Counted from the first letter of the stretch, positions 44,524 through 53,534 are shown. The stretch is DNA of 64,000 bases from Clostridiaceae bacterium Marseille-Q4145 (GCA_018223365.1 JAGTTP010000001.1:496001-560000), one strand, 5' to 3'. Notes: a model not told the origin generated them from the sequence alone. Program-made: numbers and translations.

Positions 44524-44925
44524 TCACAACTCCTCTTCCAGTATTATCCTGTTATTATCAAACTTCAACACCTTAAAGCTCTCATCAGATACATTGAGTC
44601 CGTCACAATTTCGCAGAAAAAGCATATACTGATTAGACAACTCAAAATTAATGAATCTCCTAACATCATCATTAATCAGACAATCTGCATTATCTATCAC
44701 AATAAAACTATCTCTACACTGTTTGATTGCTTCTAAAAAATTATCTGATTTATAGTTAAATAGTTTGATTGCTTTGTATTCGTCTGTCAATCTTATATCT
44801 TCCAACATTTCATAAAGTACTGTTTTGCCGGTACCACTGTCTCCACCAACAAGAGTAATTCTATCATCAAATTCCAAATCATATGAAAATGGATCTGCTT
44901 TGAATTTAATATTTTTATAAATCAT
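44524..44925 (-). CDS. Mini P-loop ATPase (cassette gene 3)
   Basis: A 133-residue ATPase: Walker A GGDSGTGKT near residue 26 and Walker B SFIVIDNADCL near 75, with RNCDGLNVS further on. It is far smaller than ABC or AAA proteins and lacks an obvious ABC signature motif, so it may be a minimal NTP switch or part of a split protein. The ATG at 44925 has GAGAGGAG upstream and overlaps the end of the DUF4869-like gene by 11 bases. Confidence 0.7.
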   Translation of the reverse strand: MIYKNIKFKADPFSYDLEFDDRITLVGGDSGTGKTVLYEMLEDIRLTDEYKAIKLFNYKSDNFLEAIKQCRDSFIVIDNADCLINDDVRRFINFELSNQYMLFLRNCDGLNVSDESFKVLKFDNNRIILEEEL

Positions 44926-45367
44926 CTGCTTCTCTCCTCTCATACTCTTTACTCCACCAGGTATTATAACCTCTGCCACCGGTAACTATATCCGAATCAT
45001 TAAATCTGATTTTTGCATCATCCGGTATATCAAAAAGCGTTGGTCTTGACATATAAATCTTTATATTATCCATGGTAAAAATGATTCTAAGTACATTAGG
45101 TCCACATTCCTCAACGTTTACCACCTTATCAGGGTGCTTCACAATATTAAGTAATGTCTTGCAGCCTGATGACAGATTACGGATTGTGCCCAGTCCATAT
45201 TTTGTTTCTATATGCTTATCTGGCGTCAGCTTAGCCTCATCCACTTGTTGGATTAAATCGATTTCTTTTTGTGACATCTCTTCATTGCCTGTATTCAGGT
45301 TAAAATATAAGTCATTGTGAAATATCCAATCTTTTGAATCACTTTTTTCTGTATATATATCTATCAT
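44915..45367 (-). CDS. DUF4869-like protein (cassette gene 2)
   Basis: A 150-residue protein. MIDIYTEK..., HNDLYFNLNTGNEE, LIQQVDEAKL and LSSGCKTLLNIVKHPDKVVNVEECGPN match what I remember of DUF4869 ('FN...F......D......I..ID.........LSGGVK.L......H.F.....G.N'). Function unknown. Its ATG overlaps the stop of a 32-codon upstream ORF (ATGA), and it overlaps the following ATPase gene. Confidence 0.65.
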   Translation of the reverse strand: MIDIYTEKSDSKDWIFHNDLYFNLNTGNEEMSQKEIDLIQQVDEAKLTPDKHIETKYGLGTIRNLSSGCKTLLNIVKHPDKVVNVEECGPNVLRIIFTMDNIKIYMSRPTLFDIPDDAKIRFNDSDIVTGGRGYNTWWSKEYERREADDL

Positions 45368-45462
45368 TTAATGTTGCTCCTTTTCGCCGTCCTAAATATT
45401 TTCCGATCAAACTTATTACTTCCTTCACTGCCAACACCCGCTCTGCTGCATTTTCTTACCAT
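45364..45462 (-). CDS. Basic 32-residue peptide, leader of the cassette
   Basis: MVRKCSRAGVGSEGSNKFDR followed by KIFRTAKRSNIK. An AGGGGAGTGTTT site precedes the ATG, and its TGA overlaps the next ATG (ATGA), a sign of translational coupling. Strongly basic with no hydrophobic segment. It could be a leader peptide or a small component of the cassette; a chance ORF is not excluded. Nothing else coding is seen from 45463 to the terminator at 45624. Confidence 0.45.
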   Translation of the reverse strand: MVRKCSRAGVGSEGSNKFDRKIFRTAKRSNIK

Positions 45463-45623
45463 AAACACTCCCCTGTTTTCTTATTTTCAGTATATCCATT
45501 TTTTTCTGAAAGCACAATGTTTTTTACATTGCCTCTTTTGCAGGCATTGGGATCTAATCAAAATTATTTCCGTTTTTCAGGTTCCAGATGTACTTTTTTA
45601 TATGCGGTCAGCAAAACAAAAAA

Positions 45624-45661
45624 ATCCAGAAAAAGCCTGCAAATTCAAGCTTTTTCTGGAT
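45624..45661 (-). terminator. Terminator of the MFS transporter gene
   Basis: ATCCAGAAAAAGC pairs with GCTTTTTCTGGAT, followed by seven T's on the minus strand. Between it and the transporter stop lies a short coding-like stretch (ILNAAEEYGLPKPRFQKFE), probably a gene relic. Confidence 0.88.
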
Positions 45662-45733
45662 AATAGGTCTATTCAAATTTCTGAAATCTCGGTTTCGGAA
45701 GTCCATACTCTTCTGCCGCATTAAGGATTCTTT

Positions 45734-46969
45734 TTATTCCTCTTCTGCCGTTGCCATTTTAAAAACAATCATCCCGCATACAAAAAACAAAGAAATCGCT
45801 CCCACTCCGATATTTACCTTTCCGGTAAACTGCGCGATGAGGCTGATCACGGTTGTTCCAAGGAAAGAAGCCCCTTTTCCGCATATGTCCATAAGTCCAA
45901 AATATTCACCTGATTTTTCCGCCGGTATGATCTTGGTAAAATAGGATCTGGAAAGTGCCTGAATTCCCCCCTGAAACATGCCGACCAGAATCGCCATGAT
46001 CCAGAACTGCCACTGTGCTTTCAGAAATATTGCAAACACGACAATTCCAAAATATGCTGCAATACAGATGGTGATCAATGTTCTTACATCATAACATTTT
46101 GATAATCTGCCAAATATAATTGCAAAGGGAAAAGCTACCAGTTGTGTCACCAGAAGCGCTAATAACAGTCCTGTACTGTCTAATCCAAGGGCAGTTCCAT
46201 AGGCTGTAGCCATATCAATGATTGTATACACCCCATCAATATAAAAGAAAAATGCTAATAAGAATAAAAATATCTTCTTTTCATTTCTTATATTTTTCAG
46301 GGTGGCGCCAAGACGCTTGAAGCTGTTTCGGACTGCCTTGGGCTGTCTTTCTACATAATGTTTCTGTTGATAGCTTTTTAAAAGCGGGATCGACGCACCG
46401 ATCCACCATACTGCAACAATTGCAAATGAAATCATCATTGCCAGCTCTGTACTGATACCAATCTTTCCCGCTCCGAGAACAACTCCAAGACATACAACAA
46501 ACGGCACACAGCTTCCAATATATCCCCATGCATATCCCTGCGAAGATACATTATCCACTCGATCCTCCGTTGTAATATCCCCAAGCATCGAATCATAAAA
46601 AATCAGACTTCCGGAAAATCCAATCTTTGCAATGATATAAATCAGCAAAAACAGAAACCACTGCCTGGAAAATCCAAGGGCAAGACAACCAATTCCACCT
46701 ATCAACATGGTCGTTGTGAAAATCGGTTTTTTCAGTCCTTCTGTATCCGCCAGAGTTCCAAATACCGGACCGAGAAGGGCCACAATTAAGGTTGCTGCTG
46801 ATGTGGCATATCCCCAGTATGCGAGATAATCTGCAGCGGAGAGCCCTGCATTTTCGGCCAGATAGTTAAAATAAATCGGCATGATCGTCGCGACAAGCAA
46901 CACAAACGCAGAATTTCCAACATCATATAACACCCAGTTTTTCTCTTCTCTTGTCATTCCAGTCTTCAT
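45734..46969 (-). CDS. MFS transporter, UMF1/Atg22-like
   Basis: A 411-residue membrane protein with about 12 helices. The N terminus NWVLYDVGNSAFVLLVATIMPIYF (in two parts) and GPVFGTLADTEGLKKP are typical of the UMF1 (Atg22-like) branch of the major facilitator superfamily; QALSRSYFTKIIPAEKSGEYFG is the conserved second-half loop. Members export amino acids or unknown small molecules. Followed by a strong terminator; the acetyltransferase gene lies 15 bases upstream, so they form an operon. Confidence 0.88.
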   Translation of the reverse strand: MKTGMTREEKNWVLYDVGNSAFVLLVATIMPIYFNYLAENAGLSAADYLAYWGYATSAATLIVALLGPVFGTLADTEGLKKPIFTTTMLIGGIGCLALGFSRQWFLFLLIYIIAKIGFSGSLIFYDSMLGDITTEDRVDNVSSQGYAWGYIGSCVPFVVCLGVVLGAGKIGISTELAMMISFAIVAVWWIGASIPLLKSYQQKHYVERQPKAVRNSFKRLGATLKNIRNEKKIFLFLLAFFFYIDGVYTIIDMATAYGTALGLDSTGLLLALLVTQLVAFPFAIIFGRLSKCYDVRTLITICIAAYFGIVVFAIFLKAQWQFWIMAILVGMFQGGIQALSRSYFTKIIPAEKSGEYFGLMDICGKGASFLGTTVISLIAQFTGKVNIGVGAISLFFVCGMIVFKMATAEEE

Positions 46970-46984
46970 TCGTTTATTACCTTT

Positions 46985-47500
46985 CTACAGCACATATTCC
47001 ATATCGTGCCACTCTTCTCCGCCCCATACAGAACCGGAGATTCCGAGGTCTTTGTAGCCCATCTTTTCATACATCTTTACCTTCTCATCCAGACAGGTAA
47101 GCACCACTCGCTTGCGTCCAATTTCCTGCTCCCGTTTCAGATACCGCTCCATGATCTCACTGGCCAGTCCCTGCCCGCGGTACTCCGGCAGTACATCCAG
47201 TCCAAGCAGCATTATATTTTTTCCTTTTCTATTATGAAGCGTGATATCTGTAAAGAATTCATCCCGGAATGCCTCCTCATCAGTGGCGATTCCATTTAAG
47301 AATCCTGCGATCTTTCCCGTCTCTTTATCAACTGCCACTAAAAATGTCTCCTGGGCCCGGGAGACACGCTCTGTCATAGATTTTGGTGAACAGGCTTCAT
47401 TAGGTGGAAAACAAATATTTTCGATCTCAATGGTCTGATCCGCTTCTTCCGCCTTCACATTGCGGAACTCAAACCGTTCCTGTAACTCTTCCTTTGTCAT
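46985..47500 (-). CDS. GNAT-family N-acetyltransferase
   Basis: A 171-residue acetyltransferase with the GNAT core: FLVAVDKETGKIAGFLNGI (strands 2-3), LLGLDVLPEYRGQGLASEIMERYL (acetyl-CoA loop Q/RxxGxG/A) and VLTCLDEKVKMYEKMGYKD. The ending GGEEWHDMEYVL resembles bacterial arylalkylamine N-acetyltransferase-like proteins. AAAGGAGAAAGTG precedes the ATG. Confidence 0.88.
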   Translation of the reverse strand: MTKEELQERFEFRNVKAEEADQTIEIENICFPPNEACSPKSMTERVSRAQETFLVAVDKETGKIAGFLNGIATDEEAFRDEFFTDITLHNRKGKNIMLLGLDVLPEYRGQGLASEIMERYLKREQEIGRKRVVLTCLDEKVKMYEKMGYKDLGISGSVWGGEEWHDMEYVL

Positions 47501-47584
47501 ACTGTCACTTTCTCCTTTGGATTCAGTAGATTCAGTATATCATAAAGGGATAATTGTGTATATCAATCAATTCGGAGTAAATTT

Positions 47585-47631
47585 AAAGAGACTGGAAATG
47601 CCCCATTTTTAAAGGTTTCCAGTCTCTTTTT
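47585..47631. terminator. Terminator beside the island's left end
   Basis: AAAGAGACTGGAAA and TTTCCAGTCTCTTT form a 14-bp stem with T-runs. On the minus strand it follows the displaced guaA-like tail, and would be the original guaA terminator. Confidence 0.85.
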
Positions 47632-47648
47632 GTGTTAAATTTTATTCA

Positions 47649-47668
47649 CAAACTCAATCGTTCCAGGT
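47649..47668. repeat. Attachment site repeat, left copy (attL-like)
   Basis: CAAACTCAATCGTTCCAGGT, identical and in the same orientation to 59211-59230 inside the 3' end of guaA. On the minus strand the left copy reads PGTIEFVNKI-stop, like a displaced guaA tail. Confidence 0.8.
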
Positions 47669-48031
47669 CTACAATATCTGTATAAAGTTCCTTCTGAATA
47701 TGGTTGCATCATATTACTACCCCATCTTTTTCTACATTACGATAGAACATATCCGGCAGACAACCATGTCTCCTTATAGATTACAGTGTTTTGTCTGTAC
47801 ATATACATCTGATCGTTATCAGTCCAGATAACCCAGCTGTAAAAATACAATCACAGTCTCTGTTTCAGCAGAGGTCCTGTACCTTTCGGTGGTATCATTA
47901 TTGCTTCGCTCTTCCCGTAGGAGTCTTCGCCTGCACAAGCCGGATTATCTCCAGTAAGTATGTTTCTCAAAAAGACATAAAAAAGATGCAATGCCACTAT
48001 AATTTCAATAGATTCATTATCAGTTTTACCA

Positions 48032-48313
48032 TCACATCTTTTTCTTCTGGTTTTGATTCAGCAAAGCTATACCTCTTTTGGAATTAACTCGATATCCGAC
48101 AGATAAAATCATATCCAAATTATAAATTTTGGGTCTTCGTCCCCCTGTACTTCTGTCGGAAAAACCGACAGAAGTCTCATCCAGTTCTCCTCCACGAATA
48201 TTTCCCGATAACATTTCTAATGTAAATTTTACAGCACTTTTCAGATTCAGTCCATCTTTATCCCCAACCGATAGAAAAACTCTTACATTGTCTCTTTTGC
48301 AGACATACTCCAT
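48032..48313 (-). pseudogene. RhuM-like fragment
   Basis: The frame contains PKIYNLDMILSVGYRVNSKRG, the family hallmark of RhuM-type proteins, after a diverged stretch, and then degenerates (IALLNQNQKKKM). The N-terminal 40 residues do not match the family. A second remnant of the same family is at 2985-3356. Confidence 0.6.
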
Positions 48314-48414
48314 TCTTGTGCTACAAGCGTATCACACACCATCTCCTAAATAACCCACCATTAAATTTTACGGTGATAAAGAATTTCAATGTCTATTTTC
48401 TTGAAATACAACAT

Positions 48415-48452
48415 AATAAAAAAACGACAGGCAATCCCATAGACTGCCTGTC
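48415..48452 (-). terminator. Terminator of the DUF6933-like gene
   Basis: GACAGGCA and TGCCTGTC form a stem followed by seven T's on the minus strand, about 115 bases after the gene. The gap 48314-48565 otherwise shows nothing coding. Confidence 0.8.
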
Positions 48453-48565
48453 ATCTAAAATAACCCATACTTTTTCCACACATTATTTTTCGTTTCACAT
48501 ATTTTTAGTACCAATCCAGTACCATTGCATTTTTTCATATTTCTGCAAGAAAAAGTTTTGTGGTA

Positions 48566-49150
48566 CTAATCGTTAGTACCACGATTATTTTCTATGTACT
48601 GAGCAAAATCAATTACCTTTGCTGGCTTTCTCTTAACAGCAATCCCTAATCGTTCCATGTCTAATTTAAAAAGTTCACTCGGATATCCATATGCATCAAA
48701 TCCCTCAGGCTGGCAAATATCTCTGTTCAGATACTCACTAAGTTCCCATTGATACTTTGCTTCTTTCTCCAGCTTTTTACCAAAATACTGTGCATCCATT
48801 ACCATTCTGTTAATGCCTCCAACCGATTTCCTACCATGAGTTTTGGTTACAGTTGTATCGCCTGACATTTTAAAATACTGCCCTATCTGATCCTCGGAAT
48901 ATCCCATTTCCTGCATCACGCCATGAATCACACGGCTGATATACATTGTATAGTAATTCCAGTTTCTTGGTTCAATATCTGTCATTGTTATTGTATAACG
49001 ATTACTGGCATTCACAATAAACAAGACATTTCTTCCTTTTATTTTCGTCAAATGTGTGTCCCAGCAGAACACAAGTGAAGCGCCTTTGCTTTCTTCAATC
49101 TTTGTTGTTTTTAGTCGATCTTGAACTGCTTTTGTTGCACCAATCTCCAT
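48566..49150 (-). CDS. DUF6933-like protein
   Basis: About 194 residues. FCWDTHLTKIKGRNVLFIVNASNRYTITM (in two parts), a helical centre, and GDTTVTKTHGRKSVGGINRMVMDA match my memory of DUF6933 ('W......R...L.(L/V)N..(T/N)R..I', 'TK...R.....(L/I)N'). A Lys-rich C-terminal tail ends IDFAQYIENNRGTND. Function unknown; often found near toxin-like or mobile genes. Start at ATG 49150 after AGGTG. Confidence 0.6.
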   Translation of the reverse strand: MEIGATKAVQDRLKTTKIEESKGASLVFCWDTHLTKIKGRNVLFIVNASNRYTITMTDIEPRNWNYYTMYISRVIHGVMQEMGYSEDQIGQYFKMSGDTTVTKTHGRKSVGGINRMVMDAQYFGKKLEKEAKYQWELSEYLNRDICQPEGFDAYGYPSELFKLDMERLGIAVKRKPAKVIDFAQYIENNRGTND

Positions 49151-49191
49151 ATGTATCACCTGCTCATCTCAAGTATTCTCTTCACTTCCAG

Positions 49192-49543
49192 CTATAATTC
49201 ATCACTAAAGTCTGATAAATCATCATATGTAATTACTTTCAGTCTAATAAGCCGAACAATATCCCATATCTTAATTTTTTCTTCCGAAATTTCTATGACA
49301 TTTTCTATGACATTTTCATTTGCCTGTGTTGCATAACTAGATCCATAATTCAGATTATACAAAGTCAAGTCCAACCAATTCATCATCATTTGCCACACCA
49401 AATACCAGCTTACCACCATAACAATTTGTAAATGCATTTATACTCTTGCACCAGCTTTTAGGTTTCTTTGTCTCAAGTGCAACCTTTTTATCATAATCTG
49501 TGGCTTCACCGATTAGCTGCTTTATGTCCGTAGTTCTCACCAT
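49192..49543 (-). pseudogene. AlbA_2 (schlafen-like) domain protein with internal deletion
   Basis: The 5' frame begins with the AlbA_2 N terminus (ATDYDKKVALETKKPKSWCK, SINAFTNCYGGKLVFGVANDDELVGLD) and then shifts into a C-terminal winged-helix-like tail (SEEKIKIWDIVRLIRLKVIT). Intact proteins have 400 or more residues; here both ends are joined by a deletion with a frame change. Confidence 0.65.
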
Positions 49544-49573
49544 CCTTCTACATTAAATAAGTGCCTATTTACA

Positions 49574-50434
49574 TCACATAGGTAACAAAGCTTCTTTTGT
49601 AATTCCCTTTTCTTCCAATTGTTTCATTATCACATTTTTTAATCTTGCAGGAATGACCACCTTTACCAAAAATTTACCTCCGTGCAATTCTTTAGGAGCT
49701 TCCGGCTCATGCGGGCATAATATATTATCCCCCGCATTAACACTTGTTCTCATTTTATCAATCGGAGTTTCAAATTTCACACCACAAACATATAAACACC
49801 CTTTTTGTCTTTGTATTCTCATATTTTCCAAATACGGATTACGTGGTTGCATAATCATAAAGCCATGGTCCAAATAAGAAACTAAATCAATATAGAAATC
49901 CTCTTTATAAGTATAATTGTCTTTCAATTCCGGATATTTCTGCAAAAGTATCTCTGCATATTCACTTATACTTATACGTTGATTTTTAACATTAACAAGT
50001 TCACACTGTATTTTTGTTCTTGTCCATTTAGGATCATATGGAGAATATGACCATATAAATATAGCCGCATCTTTTTCAATATTTTCACAACAAGCAAAAA
50101 ACAATGCTACATTTATATCCATTGTAAAGTCAATTAATCTTGTAGCATGTATATAATGTTGATTATATGCCATTACTTCAAATAGCAAATCTCCAGATTC
50201 CAGTATACTCTCATCCACAGATGTATCTCTGCATATACTTGGAGTAATTTCCCAAGAAGAATCACTTTGCCCTCTATAAAATGCCTGTAAGTAAGTTTGT
50301 TCATCACCTGGGTCACCTCTACCTGGTCTTGGTAAATCATAGAACGTATTATAATCATTTGCAATTTGATATATTTGCGAAATATCTTCTACTGTAATTT
50401 CCTGATAATCATATTTTTCTTCAAAATCTGACAT
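49574..50434 (-). CDS. FRG-domain protein
   Basis: A 286-residue protein named for its FRG motif: AFYRGQSDSSWEITPSICRD, then HYIHATRLIDFTMDINVALFFACCEN, and a C-terminal VKVVIPARLKNVIMKQLEEKGI. FRG domains occur in phage- and island-borne proteins and are thought to act as enzymatic effectors or in conflict systems; the reaction is not established. AGAGGTG precedes the ATG. It lies alone within the island. Confidence 0.82.
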   Translation of the reverse strand: MSDFEEKYDYQEITVEDISQIYQIANDYNTFYDLPRPGRGDPGDEQTYLQAFYRGQSDSSWEITPSICRDTSVDESILESGDLLFEVMAYNQHYIHATRLIDFTMDINVALFFACCENIEKDAAIFIWSYSPYDPKWTRTKIQCELVNVKNQRISISEYAEILLQKYPELKDNYTYKEDFYIDLVSYLDHGFMIMQPRNPYLENMRIQRQKGCLYVCGVKFETPIDKMRTSVNAGDNILCPHEPEAPKELHGGKFLVKVVIPARLKNVIMKQLEEKGITKEALLPM

Positions 50435-50518
50435 ATAGACACCTCTGCTAAAACTTGCTAACTCAATCGTAATGCTCTATCCACCATTTTATATTCTTTT
50501 CTACTTATTATTGGCATA

Positions 50519-51478
50519 TGATATTGTCAATATTGGTTGACACATTTATCTCAAAGATATCATTTCCTATGCAGCCAGGCCCAGAGATTGGTAGTATCTC
50601 TGACGCTTAATCATAGGAGGAAGCCCACCGTTGGCAGAGCAGATCCTCCTGTTGTTCCAGTAACTGATGAAATATCTCCAAATAAGAACTCTCAGCTCAT
50701 CCGTGGTCAGGCTTTCCGTATTGTAGCGGTCATAGAGAAGCTCGCTTTTCATTCTGGCCCACATGCTTTCACATCGAGCATTATCGTGGCACCTGCCACC
50801 ATCACTGTTCATGCTTTGTATAATGCCATATTTAGAAAGCGCCTGACGGTAGGTTTCACTGGTATATTGTCTTCCTCTGTCGGAGTGCACAATGGCACCT
50901 CGCAGATCAGGATGCGCCAGATAGGCATTATCCAGTGTATGCTCACACAGAGTTGCCTTCATGTTTGTTTCCATTGCCAGTCCCAGAACGCTGGAATCAA
51001 AGCAGTCGAAGATGGCTGAAACATACAGTTTTCCATCTTTTGCCTTGATTTCTGTGATATCAGTTACGCATTTTTCAAGTGGCTTATCAGCCTTGAACTC
51101 TCTCTTCAGAAGATCATCTGACTTACGTGCTTCCCGATCAGCCTTGGTAATGCCATTTGGCTTGCGCTTTGGCCGATGGACAAGTCCTATTTCATCCATA
51201 ACCCTGTAAACGGTTCGTTCACTGGGGATCTTGATTCCCGTCGGATTCTTAAGGAGCAGTGCTTGGTACATGCGAATACGTCCATAGGTATCATTGCATT
51301 CATCCTCAGCATGGATCACTCTCATGGCATCAGCAAGATCCTGATATTTCCAAGGGCGATCTTTAATAGCAAGATATTTGTAGAAACCCTGGCGGCTGAC
51401 GCCAAGCATCCGGCAATAGAATGAGAGTTTTCCCTTAATCACGCCGTCTTTCGTTTTTATGGCAATGAACATCATTCT
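50519..51478 (-). mobile_element. IS3-family element, copy 1 (5' part missing)
   Basis: Starts with the terminal sequence TGATATTGTCAATATTGG, also present at the ends of copies 2 and 3. It contains orfB but no orfA; copy 2 begins exactly at its broken 5' side. Confidence 0.8.
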
Positions 51479-51502
51479 GATATTGTCAATATTGGTTGAC
51501 AC
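50567..51502 (-). CDS. IS3-family transposase OrfB
   Basis: A 311-codon frame with an HTH_21 domain and an rve integrase core. The DDE acids are in CVTDITEIKAKDGKLY, IVHSDRGRQYTS and ARCESMWARMKSEL; the ending WNNRRICSANGGLPPMIKRQ is typical of this IS3 group. The native protein starts at MMFIAIKTKDG; the first eight codons come from the end of copy 2. No orfA with its programmed frameshift is present, so this copy is probably immobile by itself. Confidence 0.85.
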   Translation of the reverse strand: MSTNIDNIRMMFIAIKTKDGVIKGKLSFYCRMLGVSRQGFYKYLAIKDRPWKYQDLADAMRVIHAEDECNDTYGRIRMYQALLLKNPTGIKIPSERTVYRVMDEIGLVHRPKRKPNGITKADREARKSDDLLKREFKADKPLEKCVTDITEIKAKDGKLYVSAIFDCFDSSVLGLAMETNMKATLCEHTLDNAYLAHPDLRGAIVHSDRGRQYTSETYRQALSKYGIIQSMNSDGGRCHDNARCESMWARMKSELLYDRYNTESLTTDELRVLIWRYFISYWNNRRICSANGGLPPMIKRQRYYQSLGLAA

Positions 51503-52202
51503 ATTTATCTCAAAGATATCATTTCCTATGCAGCCAGGCCCAGAGATTGGTAGTATCTCTGACGCTTAATCATAGGAGGAAGCCCACCGTTGGCAGAGCA
51601 GATCCTCCTGTTGTTCCAGTAACTGATGAAATATCTCCAAATAAGAACTCTCAGCTCATCCGTGGTCAGGCTTTCCGTATTGTAGCGGTCATAGAGAAGC
51701 TCGCTTTTCATTCTGGCCCACATGCTTTCACATCGAGCATTATCGTGGCACCTGCCACCATCACTGTTCATGCTTTGTATAATGCCATATTTAGAAAGCG
51801 CCTGACGGTAGGTTTCACTGGTATATTGTCTTCCTCTGTCGGAGTGCACAATGGCACCTCGCAGATCAGGATGCGCCAGATAGGCATTATCCAGTGTATG
51901 CTCACACAGAGTTGCCTTCATGTTTGTTTCCATTGCCAGTCCCAGAACGCTGGAATCAAAGCAGTCGAAGATGGCTGAAACATACAGTTTTCCATCTTTT
52001 GCCTTGATTTCTGTGATATCAGTTACGCATTTTTCAAGTGGCTTATCAGCCTTGAACTCTCTCTTCAGAAGATCATCTGACTTACGTGCTTCCCGATCAG
52101 CCTTGGTAATGCCATTTGGCTTGCGCTTTGGCCGATGGACAAGTCCTATTTCATCCATAACCCTGTAAACGGTTCGTTCACTGGGGATCTTGATTCCCGT
52201 CG
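51478..52202 (-). mobile_element. IS3-family element, copy 2 (truncated)
   Basis: Identical to copy 1 (offset 959 bases) as far as TTGATTCCCGTCG, where it is cut by the end of copy 3. Confidence 0.85.
51526..52158 (-). pseudogene. IS3-family OrfB, copy 2, C-terminal 210 codons
   Basis: The same sequence as the C-terminal two thirds of the copy 1 transposase, from MDEIGLVHRPKRKPNGITK to the stop. The N-terminal HTH part is missing. Confidence 0.85.
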
Positions 52203-52561
52203 TGATATTGTCAATATTGGTTTACACTTTTTTCTCAAGGATGTTCGACCTATGCTGCCTCCTGTAATGAATCGTAGTATTGTTGACGCTTAATCATCGG
52301 AGGTAAGCCACCATTAGCAGAGCAGATTCTTCGGTTATTCCAATAGCTGATGAAATATCTCCAGATGAGTGTTTTTAACTGTTCTACTGTCATTGAAGTG
52401 GTATCATAACGTCCATAAAGTAATTCTTCTTTGAATCTTGCCCACATGCTTTCGCATCTGGCATTGTCGTGGCATCTGCCGCCAGCACTGTTCATGCTTT
52501 GGAGAATGCCATATTTGCTGATTGCTTTACGATATAACTCACTTGTGTACTGTGTTCCTCT
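52203..52561 (-). pseudogene. IS3-family element, copy 3 (3' end only, diverged)
   Basis: A related but not identical element (FKEELLYGRYDTTSMTVEQL instead of MKSELLYDRYNTESLTTDEL). Only the last third of orfB and the terminal GATATTGTCAATATTGG remain; it breaks off at about 52561 against foreign sequence. Confidence 0.8.
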
Positions 52562-52604
52562 GATACAGCATCAGGATATACTTCCAAAGTTGATGCTGTA
52601 TCAT
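52562..52604. repeat. Inverted repeat at the IS junction
   Basis: TGATACAGCATCA and its exact complement TGATGCTGTATCA, 17 bases apart, lie directly beside the broken end of IS copy 3. The 230 bases that follow show no intact gene and look like ICE-derived sequence. Confidence 0.7.
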
Positions 52605-52837
52605 AAAAGTAAGGGGCGGCAGCACTTTAGGCTGTCGCTCCTTGACTGCCTAACTGCAAAACCGGGCGGGGCTGTCAACGGCGGCTCTGCAAGAGCCGTT
52701 CATCTTGCCGTTGACTGGCTCGACTGGGTTTGCTATTCTTTAAGTGTTGTCTGTAAGTCGTTTGTAAAAATATCATCTCCGGCGCACAATCATTTTCTAC
52801 CAAAGTAGCGGCATAAAAAATTTCATTGTCCTGCCTT

Positions 52838-53530
52838 TCAAAAATAAGAAGTTTCCATTTTTTTGACTGCAAATTCCGAGGCTGTCTCTTGTACAATTTC
52901 TAGTACATTGACATCTTCTGCTATATTTCCTTGACGGGGTTCCAGCTCATTGTTAGTTACCACTTCTGCCTTGCCAGCGTCCGATGCACCATAAGAGAAA
53001 TTTACTATGGTAGCATTGCTGTATTTTTCAAAAGCTGCATAGTATTCTTCTTCTGTAATTACATCTGTTTCCTCTCCTTTTTTCATGGTATAAGCAGCAT
53101 TTCCACTTTCGTCAAATTGCTCATAAATCCCCTCTGCCAGTCTGAGCGAACCGGATTTTTCAATTTCAAAACGCTGCATATCGTGACCGGAAGCAGCATA
53201 AATACCTGTTTCATCATAGGCGATAGGATATGCTGTTCCCATACTTTCTATTGTTCCTATGTTTTTAACTTCTTTATCTATCAAATAATATACATCACAA
53301 TTAAGTGCTGCCTGATTTCCCAAACCGTCATTATATACTTGTGAGGTAACAAGTAAAACAGGTAAAGAAGCATTTGTATCAATAATTGCAAAAAGCTCAT
53401 TATCTTCCAATCCTCCGACGGTTTCTCCATAAATAGCAGCGTTTTCACTACCTTTTTCTCCACATGCACATAAAGAAAAGATTAACACACATAAAGCCAT
53501 ATATGAAATAAACTTCTTTGCCTTATACAT
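52838..53530 (-). CDS. Lipoprotein, probably frameshifted near its C terminus
   Basis: About 230 residues: MYKAKKFISYMALCVLIFSL with lipobox Cys at about 22, then GGLEDNELFAIIDTNASLPVLLV and a beta-rich domain. It ends FAVKKMETSYF at a seven-A run; in the next frame the sequence goes on as KKWKLLIFERQDNEIFYAAT and TLVENDCAPEMIFLQTTYRQ for about 50 more codons, so the ancestral protein was longer. It follows the membrane XRE regulator by 4 bases and is likely its target or signal partner. Confidence 0.7.
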   Translation of the reverse strand: MYKAKKFISYMALCVLIFSLCACGEKGSENAAIYGETVGGLEDNELFAIIDTNASLPVLLVTSQVYNDGLGNQAALNCDVYYLIDKEVKNIGTIESMGTAYPIAYDETGIYAASGHDMQRFEIEKSGSLRLAEGIYEQFDESGNAAYTMKKGEETDVITEEEYYAAFEKYSNATIVNFSYGASDAGKAEVVTNNELEPRQGNIAEDVNVLEIVQETASEFAVKKMETSYF

Positions 53531-53534
53531 ATTT

